64,000 nucleotides of DNA, taken from NCBI GenBank assembly GCA_963842515.1, contig CAWJGO010000004.1, forward strand, positions 1 through 64,000, given 5' to 3'. Below the pieces are notes generated by a model, which saw only the letters and a program-made list of their open reading frames with translations, searched no databases and was not told the DNA's origin. How positions within the stretch are numbered: position 1 is the stretch's first letter; each line of letters starts with the position of its first letter. This DNA is from CADEED01 sp963842515 (lineage in GTDB: Bacteria; Pseudomonadota; Gammaproteobacteria; Steroidobacterales; Steroidobacteraceae). The position numbers were made by a program, and so were the translations under genes. Below, one piece after another: positions 52,779 to 62,326 of this stretch.

Positions 52779-54432
52779 GCTCCACCTCGGTGGAAAATGA
52801 CGTGGCGATCTCAGCCTCACGGCGCCGCAGGCTCACCGCGGTCCTGGCAGCGATCAGACTCACCACGATGAGCGCGAGGTCGAGGCCGGCCACCGGCCAG
52901 TAGCCGGCGGTCACGGTCTTGAGCAGGTGATCGCCGGTCGTGATCCAGTTCATGAGAACCGCGCTGAGTGAAACCGATGCCAGTACCCAGCACTGCTCAC
53001 GCCACGCGGGTGATCGCCGCGCGTCGCGCACCGCCGACCCGCGCCATGCCGCGTGCACGAATGCCAGCGCCCAGGTCGACCAGAACACTGCTTCTTCCCA
53101 TGCGCCGCGGTCCGCCACGCCTTCGGGCAACAAACGGTTGGCGAGCAAAATTGCCGCGGCCGCGATGACCATGCCGGTTACCGTCGTGACGGCGAGTGCG
53201 TCCACCCAGCGGGCGCCGTTCAGGCCAAGACTGGCATGCTGGCGTTTGCGTTTTTCCACGAAGAACACGAAGCCCGTGGCGATGCAGACGCATCCGGCCA
53301 GACCGCCGAGCACATAGAACCAGCGCAGCAGCCAGTGCTGGAAGTGTTGCAGGTGCAGTCCGGTCAGGAATTCATTGATGCTGGTTATCGCGTTGGGCGC
53401 CGGTTCTTCGTGAATGACCGCCCCTGTGGGTGCCGCGAAATGCACCGCCTGTCCCACCAGTGCGACCCGGTCGCTGCCGGCACGATAGATGCTGACGTAG
53501 CCATTGGCATCGCCGACGTGGGTGACCATGAGGAAACCCACTTCACCCGGCATACCCCGCTGTTCCCAGCGGCGCTTGGCTTCGACCACCATCGCATCGA
53601 CCGAGGCGAGCGGCGCGGCACGGCCGCTGGGCACATATGCCAGCCCCTTGGACTCGGCCTCGGCCTCGTAGAACGCGTAGGCCTGCGGCTCGAGTTGAGT
53701 TTCGCCCACGGGTAGATAGATGCTGGCGAAGATGACCAGCCCGGTGAATGCGAAAATGAAATGAAAAGGCAGCGCGACGACGCCGGTCATATTGTGAAGA
53801 TCGAGCGTCCCGCGCTGCGTCGCCTTCCACGGACGGAACGTGAACAGCTCGCGGAAGAGCTTGCGGTGAATGATGACGCCGCTGACCAGCGCCGCCAGCA
53901 TGGCGAACGCAGCCATGCCGACGATCCAGTAGCCGATCTCCTGCCACTCCAAATGCAGGCTGTAATGCATCGGATAGAAGAACTCGCTGCCGATCTTGAG
54001 CTGATCGTCGGGGAGGATGCTGCCGTTGCGCGGATCGATGGTGACATAGCCGTGAACGTGGTCGGCGGGGTCATCCGGATTGTTGGTGACCGCGAATTCG
54101 GCAAACAACGAAAGTACCGGGTCGCGATGCGTGGTGTACGCACTCCAGTTCATGAGCGGTAACGTATCGGGCAATGGCCCGCCGACCCGCGCCCTGGCGG
54201 CCGCGAGCTCATCTTCATGCGGCACGATCTGCTCGAAGATGGGCTTCAGCATGCGATCGAACGAAGGCATTGGCTGCGGCTCGAATCGCGACTGGGGAAT
54301 CGCCCATCGATCGATCTCGCGATCGAACACCGACAAGGCGCCGAAGAAGAACGCAACCATCAACACGTAGCCGAGCACCAACCCGAACCAGGTGTGGAGC
54401 CAGGCCATCGACATTCGGAAGGATTGGAACAT
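52771..54432 (-). CDS. PepSY-domain iron-regulated membrane protein
   Basis: The 553-residue protein has membrane segments at about residues 10-35, 160-190, 210-235, 360-380 and several more near the end, with the PepSY_TM wording MAWLHTWFGLVLGYVLMVAF and LDLHNMTGVVALPFHFIFAF. It has HYSLHLEWQEIGYW and EFLTGLHLQHFQHWLLRWF, which contain the His residues typical of reductase-like PiuB proteins. It probably reduces or handles ferric siderophore in the inner membrane. It follows DUF3649 by 16 bases. Confidence 0.9.
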   Translation of the reverse strand: MFQSFRMSMAWLHTWFGLVLGYVLMVAFFFGALSVFDREIDRWAIPQSRFEPQPMPSFDRMLKPIFEQIVPHEDELAAARARVGGPLPDTLPLMNWSAYTTHRDPVLSLFAEFAVTNNPDDPADHVHGYVTIDPRNGSILPDDQLKIGSEFFYPMHYSLHLEWQEIGYWIVGMAAFAMLAALVSGVIIHRKLFRELFTFRPWKATQRGTLDLHNMTGVVALPFHFIFAFTGLVIFASIYLPVGETQLEPQAYAFYEAEAESKGLAYVPSGRAAPLASVDAMVVEAKRRWEQRGMPGEVGFLMVTHVGDANGYVSIYRAGSDRVALVGQAVHFAAPTGAVIHEEPAPNAITSINEFLTGLHLQHFQHWLLRWFYVLGGLAGCVCIATGFVFFVEKRKRQHASLGLNGARWVDALAVTTVTGMVIAAAAILLANRLLPEGVADRGAWEEAVFWSTWALAFVHAAWRGSAVRDARRSPAWREQCWVLASVSLSAVLMNWITTGDHLLKTVTAGYWPVAGLDLALIVVSLIAARTAVSLRRREAEIATSFSTEVERA

Positions 54433-54448
54433 GGTCGGGCCGGTCCGC

Positions 54449-54736
54449 TCAGCCAGGTCCGCGCGCGAGCAGCCACGCCACCAAAGTCATCAGCGCTCCG
54501 CCGCCGGCGAGCACGCTCCAGACACGCACCATGCTGCGCGCCGAAAATGTCCACAGGAAGGCCGCCAGGAACACCAGGAACGCCAGTAGATAGATCATCG
54601 TCTGGGCGTCGCCGTAGCTCAAGCCCGCCGCCATGGCTGCGACTATGCCGAGCGTGGTGAACCCCCACATGAATCCGTAGCCGCCGAGCAGAGCTGCCGA
54701 TACGCGCGATACGATATGGCGCGACGATGCGTTCAT
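54449..54736 (-). CDS. DUF3649 iron-uptake membrane protein
   Basis: The 95-residue protein has three membrane helices with SRVSAALLGGYGFMWGFTTL and AFLVFLAAFLWTFSARSMVR, the DUF3649 pattern. It is first in the DUF3649-PepSY-DUF3325 operon, which in related bacteria accompanies TonB-dependent siderophore receptors. The predicted promoter with a Fur box stands about 180 bases upstream. Function unproven. Confidence 0.85.
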   Translation of the reverse strand: MNASSRHIVSRVSAALLGGYGFMWGFTTLGIVAAMAAGLSYGDAQTMIYLLAFLVFLAAFLWTFSARSMVRVWSVLAGGGALMTLVAWLLARGPG

Positions 54737-54915
54737 GGCAACGCACCCGCGAGTTGGGAAAGGCAGCCCATCGAATATGACATGAACACCACCCTCGCCT
54801 GTTGCGGTCCGGTTGGACCGAATAAGCGGGCTGGCGGGCGGGCGGTCGTGCAGGTGAGGTCGGGTGACCTGCTGTGACGCGACTGGCTGGCTTGCCCTAT
54901 AGATAATGAGTGCGC

Positions 54916-54944
54916 ACTTTAATGAGAACCGTTCTCATATACAA
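54916..54944 (-). promoter_or_regulatory. Fur-box promoter of the iron operon
   Basis: The dyad ATGAGAAC C GTTCTCAT (54922-54938) is an exact 8-1-8 inverted repeat matching the TGAGAA/TTCTCA Fur box. It occupies exactly the 17 bases between a -35-like TTGTAT (54944-54939, minus strand) and a -10-like TAAAGT (54921-54916). This should give Fur repression of the operon at 54736 under high iron. Confidence 0.75.
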
Positions 54945-54961
54945 CCAGTGTCCTTCGCCTG

Positions 54962-56035
54962 CTATCGATGTTTGATTTTTTCCTCCTGCTTGAGGCCGGA
55001 GAGCACTTCGATATTGATGCCATCGGATAAGCCGGTCTTGATCTCGCGCTTCTCGAATTGTTGCGGAGCCTTCTCCACCTCGACGAAAGTCGATTTGCCT
55101 TCGATGATCAAGTTGCCCTCATTGATCGCCAACGCATCTTCCCTCTTGTCGAGCACGATATCCGCGTTGGCACTGTAGTTGGAACGCAGGAACAGGTCCT
55201 CGTCGAGTTTCACCGCGGCACGAATCGTGAACTTGATCGTACCCTGGTCGGTGATGCCCTTCGGCGCGATGAATTCCAGTGTTGCCTTGAACGGCTTACC
55301 TTCGAGCGCGCCGACATTCAGTATCAATTCCATGCCCTGACGCAGTTTGCCAACCTCCGATTCGTCGACCAGGCCTTCGAAGATCATGTCGTTCATATCG
55401 GCCAGCGTCGCGACCGAGGTGCCGGACTGAAAAGTGCTGGATTCCAGGATGAAGGCGCCTTCCTTGTTGGGCACATCGAGCACCGTGCCATCGATGGTGG
55501 CGGGAATCATGTTGGAGACATTGCCAGAGTCCTTGGCGGCGCCGGTCTTGAGCAGCAGCACCGTGTCCTCGGCCGACGCCACCGCCTGCTTCTGCAGATC
55601 GTAGTTAGTGGTGTACTGGTTGAACTGGGATTCGGAAATGACCTTGGTTGCCAGCAGCTTCTTGTAGCGCTCGAGGTCCGCGGCCTGATTGCGCAGGTTG
55701 ATGCGCGCCGATGCCACCTGGGCCTCGGCTTCGCTCACATTGAGCATGTTCGGTCGCAGTGAAATGCGCGCGATGACGGCCCCCTTCTTCACGGTCTGGC
55801 CCGCGGTCACGTACAACCTCTCGACCACGCCGGACACCTGCGACTTCACCTCGATTTCGCGGCGCGGAATCACCTTGCCGGTAGCCACCGTCTTCTTGAT
55901 GATGGTCATTCTCGCCGGGCTGTCGAGTTGAAAGACGACCGGAGACGCCTGCGACTTGCGGTACAGGAAGACGATGGTGCCGACGAACACCACGGCGATG
56001 ACCGCGAGAACCAGGAACTTGATGATTCGTTTCAT
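54962..56035 (-). CDS. Efflux RND/ABC periplasmic adaptor (MacA-like)
   Basis: The 357-residue protein has an N-terminal membrane anchor (MKRIIKFLVLAVIAVVFVGT), a lipoyl/hairpin part (VIPRREIEVKSQVSGVVERL, then VKKGAVIARI) and beta-barrel domains ending with NIEVLSGLKQEEKIKHR. It would link the ABC permeases to an outer membrane channel. Start ATG 56035 lies five bases after the upstream permease stop. No TolC-like gene is in the window. Confidence 0.9.
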   Translation of the reverse strand: MKRIIKFLVLAVIAVVFVGTIVFLYRKSQASPVVFQLDSPARMTIIKKTVATGKVIPRREIEVKSQVSGVVERLYVTAGQTVKKGAVIARISLRPNMLNVSEAEAQVASARINLRNQAADLERYKKLLATKVISESQFNQYTTNYDLQKQAVASAEDTVLLLKTGAAKDSGNVSNMIPATIDGTVLDVPNKEGAFILESSTFQSGTSVATLADMNDMIFEGLVDESEVGKLRQGMELILNVGALEGKPFKATLEFIAPKGITDQGTIKFTIRAAVKLDEDLFLRSNYSANADIVLDKREDALAINEGNLIIEGKSTFVEVEKAPQQFEKREIKTGLSDGINIEVLSGLKQEEKIKHR

Positions 56036-56039
56036 TCTT

Positions 56040-57305
56040 CTACTCGTCTTGTAACGCGACAATCGGGTTCACCGCAGCGGCTTTGGCCGCGGGCATCAGG
56101 GACGCGAGCACGCCGCACGTGATCAGCACCACCAGCGCGACGATGGCGGTCTTGAAATCCATTTCCGGATGCGAAAAGAAATTCACCTTGGCGCCGCTGG
56201 CGTCCAGCATTCTGGAGATGCTTTCGAGCAGCAGCGCGCCGACCACCAGCCCGCTGTAACCGGCGATTGCCGTGATGAACAGCGACTCCTGCATGATCAT
56301 CGCCACGATGGAGGCCGGCGTGGCGCCGAGCGCCTTGCGCAAGCCAATCTCGCGCGTGCGTTCCTTCACGACGATCAGCATGATGTTGCCCACGCCGATC
56401 GCGCCCGCAAAAATAGTACCGATGGCGACCACCCAGCTGAAAACCTCGATGCCGACGAACAGGCCCTGCACCTTGTCGAATTCGTCCTGCAGGTTGAAGC
56501 TGCCGAATACACCCTTGTCGTCGGGACTCACTTTCTTGCGCTGCGAGAGGTATTTCTTCACCTCGTCCTCGGTCACCTTCGCATGAATGCCGGGCTTCGG
56601 GATGATCATGAAGCTGCCGACCCAGCCGATCTGGTTGAACGCGTAGCGCAGCGTGTCGTTCGGTAGATAGATCTTCTCGTCTTCCTGCTGCTGGTTGCCC
56701 TGCTGCAGGGATTCCGTGATGCCGATGACCTGGAAGCTGATGCCATTGATAGTGATGTCGGCGCCCACCGCGCTCTGCCCCTTGGCGAACAGCTGGTCGC
56801 GTACGCGTTTGCCAATCAAGGCAACCTTGCGCCTCTGCTGCTCGTCGAGCGCGTTTATTGAGCGGCCCTCGACGATCTTGAAGGCGGCGATCTTCTCAAC
56901 GTCCTGAAAACCGCCTTGCACGCTGAACGCGCCGTTCTTCGATTTGTGAACGGTGTACGGCGGACTGCCGCCCCATACGCCGACGGAATTCTGGCCCTTG
57001 ATGACGCCGACGCTCGCGACGTTCTTCGCAATGGCGTCCACGTCCTCGGCCGTGAAGCGGATGTCGCGACCGATGGGCATGCCCATGTAGGGGATCTGCG
57101 TCTTGCCCTGCCCCCAGATGTAGATGAAGTTGGAGACGCGCGGAAAACCTTCGTTCACGCCGTTCTCGAAGCCCTTGCCCGAGCCTAACAACACCGTGAG
57201 CATGAAAATGCCCCAGAATACGCCGAACGCCGTGAGCCCGGTGCGCAGCTTGTGCTGCCTCAGCGTGTTGAAGATCTCCTGCCACTTTTCGACGTCAATT
57301 ATCAT
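56040..57305 (-). CDS. ABC transporter permease (MacB-like, FtsX-type)
   Basis: The 421-residue permease starts MIIDVEKWQEIFNTLRQHKL, with RTGLTAFGVFWGIFMLTVLL as the first helix, a large periplasmic domain (about residues 45-275) and FtsX helices (VVAIGTIFAGAIGVGNIMLI, TREIGLRKALGATP). It is one of two similar permeases, suggesting a heterodimer. It lies between the first permease and the adaptor. Substrate unknown; antimicrobials or cell-wall-active peptides are plausible. Confidence 0.9.
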   Translation of the reverse strand: MIIDVEKWQEIFNTLRQHKLRTGLTAFGVFWGIFMLTVLLGSGKGFENGVNEGFPRVSNFIYIWGQGKTQIPYMGMPIGRDIRFTAEDVDAIAKNVASVGVIKGQNSVGVWGGSPPYTVHKSKNGAFSVQGGFQDVEKIAAFKIVEGRSINALDEQQRRKVALIGKRVRDQLFAKGQSAVGADITINGISFQVIGITESLQQGNQQQEDEKIYLPNDTLRYAFNQIGWVGSFMIIPKPGIHAKVTEDEVKKYLSQRKKVSPDDKGVFGSFNLQDEFDKVQGLFVGIEVFSWVVAIGTIFAGAIGVGNIMLIVVKERTREIGLRKALGATPASIVAMIMQESLFITAIAGYSGLVVGALLLESISRMLDASGAKVNFFSHPEMDFKTAIVALVVLITCGVLASLMPAAKAAAVNPIVALQDE

Positions 57306-57313
57306 GGGCCTGC

Positions 57314-58552
57314 CTACTCCGCACGCATCGCTTCGATGGGCGTTATTTTCGCCGCCCTCAGCGCCGGCATGAGGCCCGCGATGACTCCCACGCCGACCAG
57401 CAGCGCGATGGCGGTCATGGCCACCTGGAAGTTCACCTCCGGATTCATGAAGTACGGCAACTGCGCGCCGGCCTTGCGCAATCCGAAGGCGATCAGCTCG
57501 AGCAGTCCCACCCCGCACACCAGACCGAGATACCCGGCCACGGCCGTCACCAGCGTCGACTCCAGCAACAGCGTGCTCACGATGGTGAACGGCGTCGCGC
57601 CAAGCGCCTTGCGGATGCCGATTTCGCGCGTGCGCTCTTTCACCGTGATGATCATGATGTTGCTGATGCCGACGATGCCGGCCATCAGCGTTCCGAGACC
57701 CACGAACCAGATGAAAACATTGATGCCCGTGAACAGTCCGTTGATCCGCTTGGCCGGCTCGGCCATGTTGAAGGATCCGATGCCGCGATTGTCGTCGGGC
57801 GACACCTCGTGGCGGCGCTTCACCAACGCGACGATCTTCTTTTCGAGCTCGAAACCGTCGACTCCGGGTTCAGGGCGTATCCAGATGTTGTCGAGCCGGC
57901 CACCGCCGCCAAAGACCGACTCGTAGGTCGACTGGGGTAGATAGATCGCATCGGAGCCCTGGCCGCGGTTCATCTTGTCGTGAAAGACGCCGACGACTTT
58001 CATCACCACGTCTTTGACGCGTACATCCTTGCCTACCGGATCGACACCCTTGTCGAACAGGCGCTCGACGACGTTCGTCCCGAGCAGCACGACCTTGCGC
58101 GACTGATCGACATCCAGCGGATTCGTACGCCGGCCCAACGTGAACGGGATTTTGTCCTTCAGCACGAAGAACGCATCCGGGATGCCATGCATGTGAGCGT
58201 TGCTGTTCTTCTTGCCGTTGTTCACGGTGACGCCGAACTGCGCGCGGTCGCCCGAGATGATGCGCACCCCGCCAATTTGCTGGGCGATGGCCAGCACGTC
58301 CGCCTCCTCGAGCTTGATTTTCCGGCCGAGGCCCATGCCTTTGTAAGCAACGCTCGTCTCGCCGGCAGACAGCACGATGATGTCCAGCGGCTCGTTGGCG
58401 AAGTCCTGCATCACGCCGTTTTGCATGCCGCGGCCCGCGCCCAACAGCAGGATCAACATGAAGATGCCCCAGAACACACCGAACGCAGTCAGCAGGGTGC
58501 GCAGCTTGTTCTGGCGCAGCGTGAACAGGATTTCCTGCAGGCCGTCGAGCAT
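57314..58552 (-). CDS. ABC transporter permease (MacB-like, FtsX-type)
   Basis: The 412-residue permease, MLDGLQEILFTLRQNKLRTL, has the same architecture as its neighbour: first helix TLLTAFGVFWGIFMLILLLG, periplasmic domain with IWIRPEPGVDGFELEKKIVA, and a C-terminal FtsX domain with TLMAGIVGISNIMIITVKER and IRKALGATPFTIVST. It starts two bases after the ATPase stop. The two permeases are paralogues. Confidence 0.9.
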   Translation of the reverse strand: MLDGLQEILFTLRQNKLRTLLTAFGVFWGIFMLILLLGAGRGMQNGVMQDFANEPLDIIVLSAGETSVAYKGMGLGRKIKLEEADVLAIAQQIGGVRIISGDRAQFGVTVNNGKKNSNAHMHGIPDAFFVLKDKIPFTLGRRTNPLDVDQSRKVVLLGTNVVERLFDKGVDPVGKDVRVKDVVMKVVGVFHDKMNRGQGSDAIYLPQSTYESVFGGGGRLDNIWIRPEPGVDGFELEKKIVALVKRRHEVSPDDNRGIGSFNMAEPAKRINGLFTGINVFIWFVGLGTLMAGIVGISNIMIITVKERTREIGIRKALGATPFTIVSTLLLESTLVTAVAGYLGLVCGVGLLELIAFGLRKAGAQLPYFMNPEVNFQVAMTAIALLVGVGVIAGLMPALRAAKITPIEAMRAE

Positions 58553-58554
58553 GG

Positions 58555-59256
<702 letters not shown>

Positions 59257-59417
59257 GGTTGCGACTGGTCTCAACGCCGGCTGCCGAGTCTATGACATCT
59301 GTCGTAGGGAGGACAAACCCGCTTCTCGTTAGACGGGCCTAGCCCTATGCGGGTTGCAGCGGCACCCGGAAATTTTCGCGGCGTCACCAGTTCGCGAGGG
59401 AAATCGCCGGCTTGCCG

Positions 59418-60479
59418 CTATCCGCAGACCGGCGGCGCCGTCTCGGTCACGACGCCAAGCTGCTCGAGTCGCTGCAACATCTTGTGAGCGGCCGCTCGCT
59501 GCACGATCACGAGTATTCCGCCGACTGCCGCGAGAATGAGCACCGTCAACAAAATGCTGAACAGCGACTTTCCACGTTGCAGCTGCGGGCTAATGATCAT
59601 CAAGCCCATGCCGATCGTCAGTGGCAGCACATACCACCAGACGTAGCTCTTGGAGAGCCGCCGCCGGCGTTCGAGATCGGCGCGATACGCGGCAATCGAT
59701 TCGGAAAACCCAAGATGATCGGGAATCGGACGAACGCGCCCGTAGCGATGGAGGAACCACCAAATAAAGAGTGCAGCGGTACTGGTGAGCCCGCCGCCGA
59801 TCTTGCCGATGAGCGGCGCGGGAGCCCATAGGAACCCGGCGAAGCAGACTGCGACCACGATACAGGCGCCTATCTCGATGCGGATTGCCCGGCGTATCGT
59901 GGCTTCATACAAAGCAATTTCAGTCCTCAACTCCTGCATCGAGAGGCTGCGTGCGAAGCCGGGTGGCTGATGAAGCCCACCCGGACTCTGCAGCCGTACG
60001 AAGAACAGGATGATGTACCCCAATGGAAATCCGACCAGCAGCGTGTCACGGGTCAGCAGCAGTGCCGGGAGCGTCAGGGTCAGAATCAATTGCGACAGCA
60101 ACACGCCCGTCGCGGCGATCACCATGTCGATGGCGATCGCCCGAGGCCACTTCGGAGCCGCTTCGCGATAGGCATCGCGCAACGCCAACGCGAGCAGAGT
60201 GATCAGCGTTGGGATGGTGGCCGCAAGCCAGCTCTCCTGCCGGTTGCCCCAGAAGATGGCCCACCACAGAAAGGCTCCCACGATGAGCAGACCCAACGGG
60301 TGAGTAGTTCGGCGCACGCGACTTGCGATGATGAATGGCAGTGCTTGCAGCGCATCGATGAGATACCGCCGCGGCGACCCGTAGCGCTCCTGCAAATCGC
60401 CGAGCACGTGTTCCTGGCTCGCCGGTGGCACGAGTGCGCGCACGATTTTCACGATCATTGCTGGCGGACGGGTTTCCAT
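59418..60479 (-). CDS. Membrane protein of the PadR-permease module
   Basis: The 353-residue protein begins METRPPAMIVKIVRALVPPA with EHVLGDLQERYGSPRRYLID, the prefix segment of permeases controlled by PadR. It has several membrane helices (about residues 60-130, 185-230 and 290-335) but no FtsX domain. It follows the PadR gene by 10 bases, so the pair is one unit. The true function is unknown. Confidence 0.75.
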   Translation of the reverse strand: METRPPAMIVKIVRALVPPASQEHVLGDLQERYGSPRRYLIDALQALPFIIASRVRRTTHPLGLLIVGAFLWWAIFWGNRQESWLAATIPTLITLLALALRDAYREAAPKWPRAIAIDMVIAATGVLLSQLILTLTLPALLLTRDTLLVGFPLGYIILFFVRLQSPGGLHQPPGFARSLSMQELRTEIALYEATIRRAIRIEIGACIVVAVCFAGFLWAPAPLIGKIGGGLTSTAALFIWWFLHRYGRVRPIPDHLGFSESIAAYRADLERRRRLSKSYVWWYVLPLTIGMGLMIISPQLQRGKSLFSILLTVLILAAVGGILVIVQRAAAHKMLQRLEQLGVVTETAPPVCG

Positions 60480-60489
60480 GTGCTGCCCC

Positions 60490-60825
60490 TTATTTAAGCG
60501 CCCAGACTTCTTCAACCGCGTCGCAGACGCGACGGGCCGCGAGCACCGATTCCCGCAATGCGCGTTTGCCATCCTGTTCCAGCTGATAGTGGCGCTTCGA
60601 GCGGCCGCCCCGCTCCGGAGTGGGATCAGAAAGCCAGGAGGACACCAAACCCTTGTCTTCCAATCGATCGAGGGTTGCGTATACCGCGCCAAGCGAAACG
60701 CGTTTGGGTGACGACAACCGCTCGACTGCCTCGTGGATGGTGACGCCATATGCGTCACGACCACAGCGCAGAACCGCAGTCATGACGATCTGCTCGAATT
60801 GGCCGATGGAGGCAGTGCTCTTCAT
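60490..60825 (-). CDS. PadR-family transcriptional regulator
   Basis: The 111-residue protein starts MKSTASIGQFEQIVMTAVLR. The winged helix has VTIHEAVERLSSPKRVSLGA, YATLDRLEDKGLVSSWL and GGRSKRHYQLEQDGKRAL, the PadR signature. It should be a dimeric repressor of its own operon, as a short dyad lies just upstream of its ATG. ATG 60825 is chosen over upstream readings. Confidence 0.92.
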   Translation of the reverse strand: MKSTASIGQFEQIVMTAVLRCGRDAYGVTIHEAVERLSSPKRVSLGAVYATLDRLEDKGLVSSWLSDPTPERGGRSKRHYQLEQDGKRALRESVLAARRVCDAVEEVWALK

Positions 60826-60829
60826 ATGT

Positions 60830-60842
60830 TCTACATCGTAGA
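60830..60842 (-). promoter_or_regulatory. PadR operator candidate
   Basis: The dyad TCTAC-ATC-GTAGA (60830-60842) lies four bases before the PadR start codon and overlaps the region where a ribosome binding site would be. PadR repressors often bind such a GTAG/CTAC dyad. This fits autorepression. Confidence 0.5.
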
Positions 60843-61008
60843 TCAAATAAAAGGGACCTTCAACCCCAGTGCCGCAAACCCGACAGAGGCGTCTGGCACA
60901 CATACGGCGTCACGCTGACATTGGCATTGGCCTCTTCACTATCTACACCGTCCCAAATGCCGCCTAGGATTCGCTGGCACGTTTTCGATGGACGCAAAGG
61001 TGAAACCA

Positions 61009-61425
61009 ATGAAGCCACGCATCACAGTCCTCACTATTGGCGTGGACGACCTGGAAACCTCCTTGCGCTTTTACCGTGACGGCCTGGGATTTCCCACCGA
61101 AGGTGTCGTCGGCGAGGAGTTCGAATTCGGGGCTGTCGTGTTCATCCAACTTCAGTCGGGCCTGCGTCTCGCCCTGTGGCCGCGGAAGAGCATCAGTCAT
61201 GACACGGGTCTTGCGCTGACTCCCTCGAGTCCCACCGAAATGACGTTGGGTCACAACGTCGGCTCGAGGGAGGAAGTCGATGCCGTGATGGGCAAGGCCA
61301 ACACGGCAGGCGCCGTGATCGTCAAACGTGCACAAGACACCTTTTACGGTGGCTACGCGGGTTACTTCCAGGATCCGGACGGCCATCTGTGGGAAGTCCT
61401 GTGGAATCCGCAGTGGTCCGGCTGA
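61009..61425 (+). CDS. VOC-family glyoxalase-like protein
   Basis: The 138-residue protein, MKPRITVLTIGVDDLETSLR, has FYRDGLGFPTEGVVGEEFEF, FIQLQSGLRLALWPRKSIS and FQDPDGHLWEVLWNP, the VOC fold with a Glu ligand. The function is unknown. The start at 61009 is favoured because AAAGGTG stands upstream of it; ATG 60988 is possible. It starts an operon with the NmrA-like gene. Confidence 0.82.
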   Translation: MKPRITVLTIGVDDLETSLRFYRDGLGFPTEGVVGEEFEFGAVVFIQLQSGLRLALWPRKSISHDTGLALTPSSPTEMTLGHNVGSREEVDAVMGKANTAGAVIVKRAQDTFYGGYAGYFQDPDGHLWEVLWNPQWSG

Positions 61426-61443
61426 GCCATCGGAGCGGCTTTG

Positions 61444-62304
61444 ATGTACGTCATCATGGGTGGCACGGGGCATGTGGGCTCCGCGACTGCGGCGGCGCTG
61501 CTCGACCGTGGCGAAGCGGTCACGATCGTCACGCGTGATGCAAATCGCGCCGGTAAATGGCTGGAGCGAGGGGCCGGGATCGCTGTGGCGGACGTCGAGG
61601 ACGTGGCGTCGCTGCGCGCCGTATTCCGGCGCGGACGCCGCGCCTTCCTGCTCAACCCACCCGCAGATACGACCACCGACACCGACGTAGTCGAGAGGCG
61701 CACAGTAGCCAACATCCTCGCAGCGCTCGAGGGGTCGGGTCTGGAAAAGGTGGTCGCGGAGTCCACCGGAGGCGCGCAACCTGGCGATCGCCTGGGCGAC
61801 CTCAATGTTCTGTGGGAGCTCGAAGAGGGGTTGCGCCGACAACCGATTCCGGCTGCTATCAACCGCGCGGCCTATTACATGAGCAACTGGGACGGTCAGC
61901 TCGACGCTGTCCGCAGCACGGGCAAACTTGCGACGATGTTTGCCGCCGACCTTGCCATCCCGATGGTCGCTCCGCGCGACCTCGGCGAGATCGCGGCCGA
62001 GCGCCTGCTTTCTTCCCTCGACGATATCGGCATCCGCCATGTGGAAGGTCCGGCCCGCTATTCATCGGCAGATGTGGCCAAGGCATTCTCCAATGCGATC
62101 GATCGGCCGGTGGAAGTCGACGTCACGCCGCGCGGAAAATGGAAAGAAGCATTTCTGGCGCTCGGCTTTTCGCAAGCCGCGGCGGAATCCTATGCGCGAA
62201 TGACTGCAGTCAGCGTCGACGGCGGATTCGAAATGGTTGCCGGCCCGCTGCGAGGCAAGACAACGCTCGAGGCTTACATTCGCGACCTGGCAGCGAATTC
62301 CTGA
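61444..62304 (+). CDS. NmrA-like NAD(P)-binding protein
   Basis: The 286-residue Rossmann protein has MYVIMGGTGHVGSATAAALL (glycine-rich NADP site), VADVEDVASLRAVFRRGRRA and EKVVAESTGGAQPGDRLGDL. It belongs to the atypical SDR/NmrA group, often sensors of redox state or quinone/NADP reductases. GTG/TTG alternatives are less likely than ATG 61444. It follows the VOC gene by 18 bases. Confidence 0.85.
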   Translation: MYVIMGGTGHVGSATAAALLDRGEAVTIVTRDANRAGKWLERGAGIAVADVEDVASLRAVFRRGRRAFLLNPPADTTTDTDVVERRTVANILAALEGSGLEKVVAESTGGAQPGDRLGDLNVLWELEEGLRRQPIPAAINRAAYYMSNWDGQLDAVRSTGKLATMFAADLAIPMVAPRDLGEIAAERLLSSLDDIGIRHVEGPARYSSADVAKAFSNAIDRPVEVDVTPRGKWKEAFLALGFSQAAAESYARMTAVSVDGGFEMVAGPLRGKTTLEAYIRDLAANS

Positions 62305-62326
62305 GCGCTGCCACTCAGTGGCCGAG

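Noticed and set aside
59418..60764. Longer 448-codon frame for the membrane protein
   Set aside because: The extension crosses the PadR gene; METRPP at 60479 gives a normal start 10 bases after the PadR stop.
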